A stretch of 64,000 nt of DNA from NCBI GenBank assembly GCA_964461035.1, contig CAYWRI010000002.1, positions 55,635 through 119,634 on the forward strand. Direction: 5' to 3'. Shown here one piece after another: positions 63,998 to 64,000 of this stretch. Origin of the DNA: CAYZNE01 sp964461035 (GTDB lineage Archaea > Nanobdellota > Nanobdellia > Woesearchaeales > CAYZNE01). Position numbers and translations under genes: made by a program. How positions within the stretch are numbered: position 1 is the first letter of the stretch; every line of letters starts with the position of its first letter. Below the pieces are notes generated by a model. It was not told where the DNA came from and did not search any database. It saw only the letters and a program-made list of their open reading frames with translations.

Positions 63998-64000
63998 TTA
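63952..64000. repeat. Near-perfect 24-bp inverted repeat at the window end
   Basis: Arms 63952-63975 and 63977-64000, one mismatch, 1-base spacer. It covers coding sequence of nrdD and adds an in-frame stop in the right arm, which suggests a foldback or chimeric contig end. Confidence 0.75.

Overview
The window looks like a piece of a very AT-rich, host-associated or small-genome archaeon, most like the DPANN group (Woesearchaeota/Pacearchaeota type). The evidence is archaeal: many genes start about 25-28 bases after a TATA box with no room for a leader. There is a PIN-ATPase-KH protein, two TrmB-type regulators, an HTH_10 (bat-type) regulator and an archaeal-type ThrRS. A tRNA-Leu has an intron at 37/38. 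Class III ribonucleotide reductase and its activase point to anaerobic life. This placement is inference from gene content; no marker tree was possible.

Layout. 1-4 kb: a peptidase E fragment, a ProRS-like paralogue, and an operon of an editing-domain-less ThrRS with an S66 (MccF/LD-carboxypeptidase-like) peptidase. 4-7.9 kb: an ECF transporter operon (S component, EcfT, a double ATPase with an extra C-terminal NDK-like domain, a nucleotidyltransferase). 8.3-32.4 kb: a cell-surface island holding a lipoprotein, a MoxR/DUF58/VWA operon that ends in a 1291-residue surface protein, a giant repeat lipoprotein (interrupted by a 100-N gap), a secreted subtilase and a secreted papain-like protease. 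32.4-42.8 kb: tRNA-Gly and tRNA-Val, a small secreted protein, a membrane protein with a winged-helix partner, transketolase, a TrmB regulator, an LMW-phosphatase-like protein, a phosphohistidine-domain protein, the PIN-ATPase-KH protein and a HAD phosphatase. 42.9-45.2 kb: an Rhs-type protein with a HExxH domain, then three tRNA genes and a tandem repeat built on the 3' end of tRNA-Leu. 45.2-56.3 kb: a glycosyltransferase, a patatin-like lipase, a TrmB/RND/CARDB-like export module, and M18 and M24 peptidases. 56.7-64 kb: a secreted repeat protein, a parvulin-type chaperone, a PLP fold-II-like protein, HTH_10, nrdG and nrdD (cut by the window end).

The genes suggest a cell that lives on imported material. 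Secreted proteases (S8, C1) with intracellular or membrane-linked peptidases (S66, M18, M24, S51) would supply amino acids. An ECF importer with nucleotide-handling domains would supply a small molecule, and a surface made of large, sequon-rich proteins would contact other cells.

The most interesting signals are: the ABC-NDK fusion; the Rhs-HExxH protein; a set of multi-branched structured DNA/RNA elements between genes (38873-39023, 33212-33320, 17144-17261, 62177-62277); a segmental duplication whose two copies have lost complementary genes (46.5-47.9 kb versus 52.6-54.8 kb); a tRNA-Thr with an A34 anticodon; and a TATA box shared symmetrically by two divergent genes (48.88 kb).
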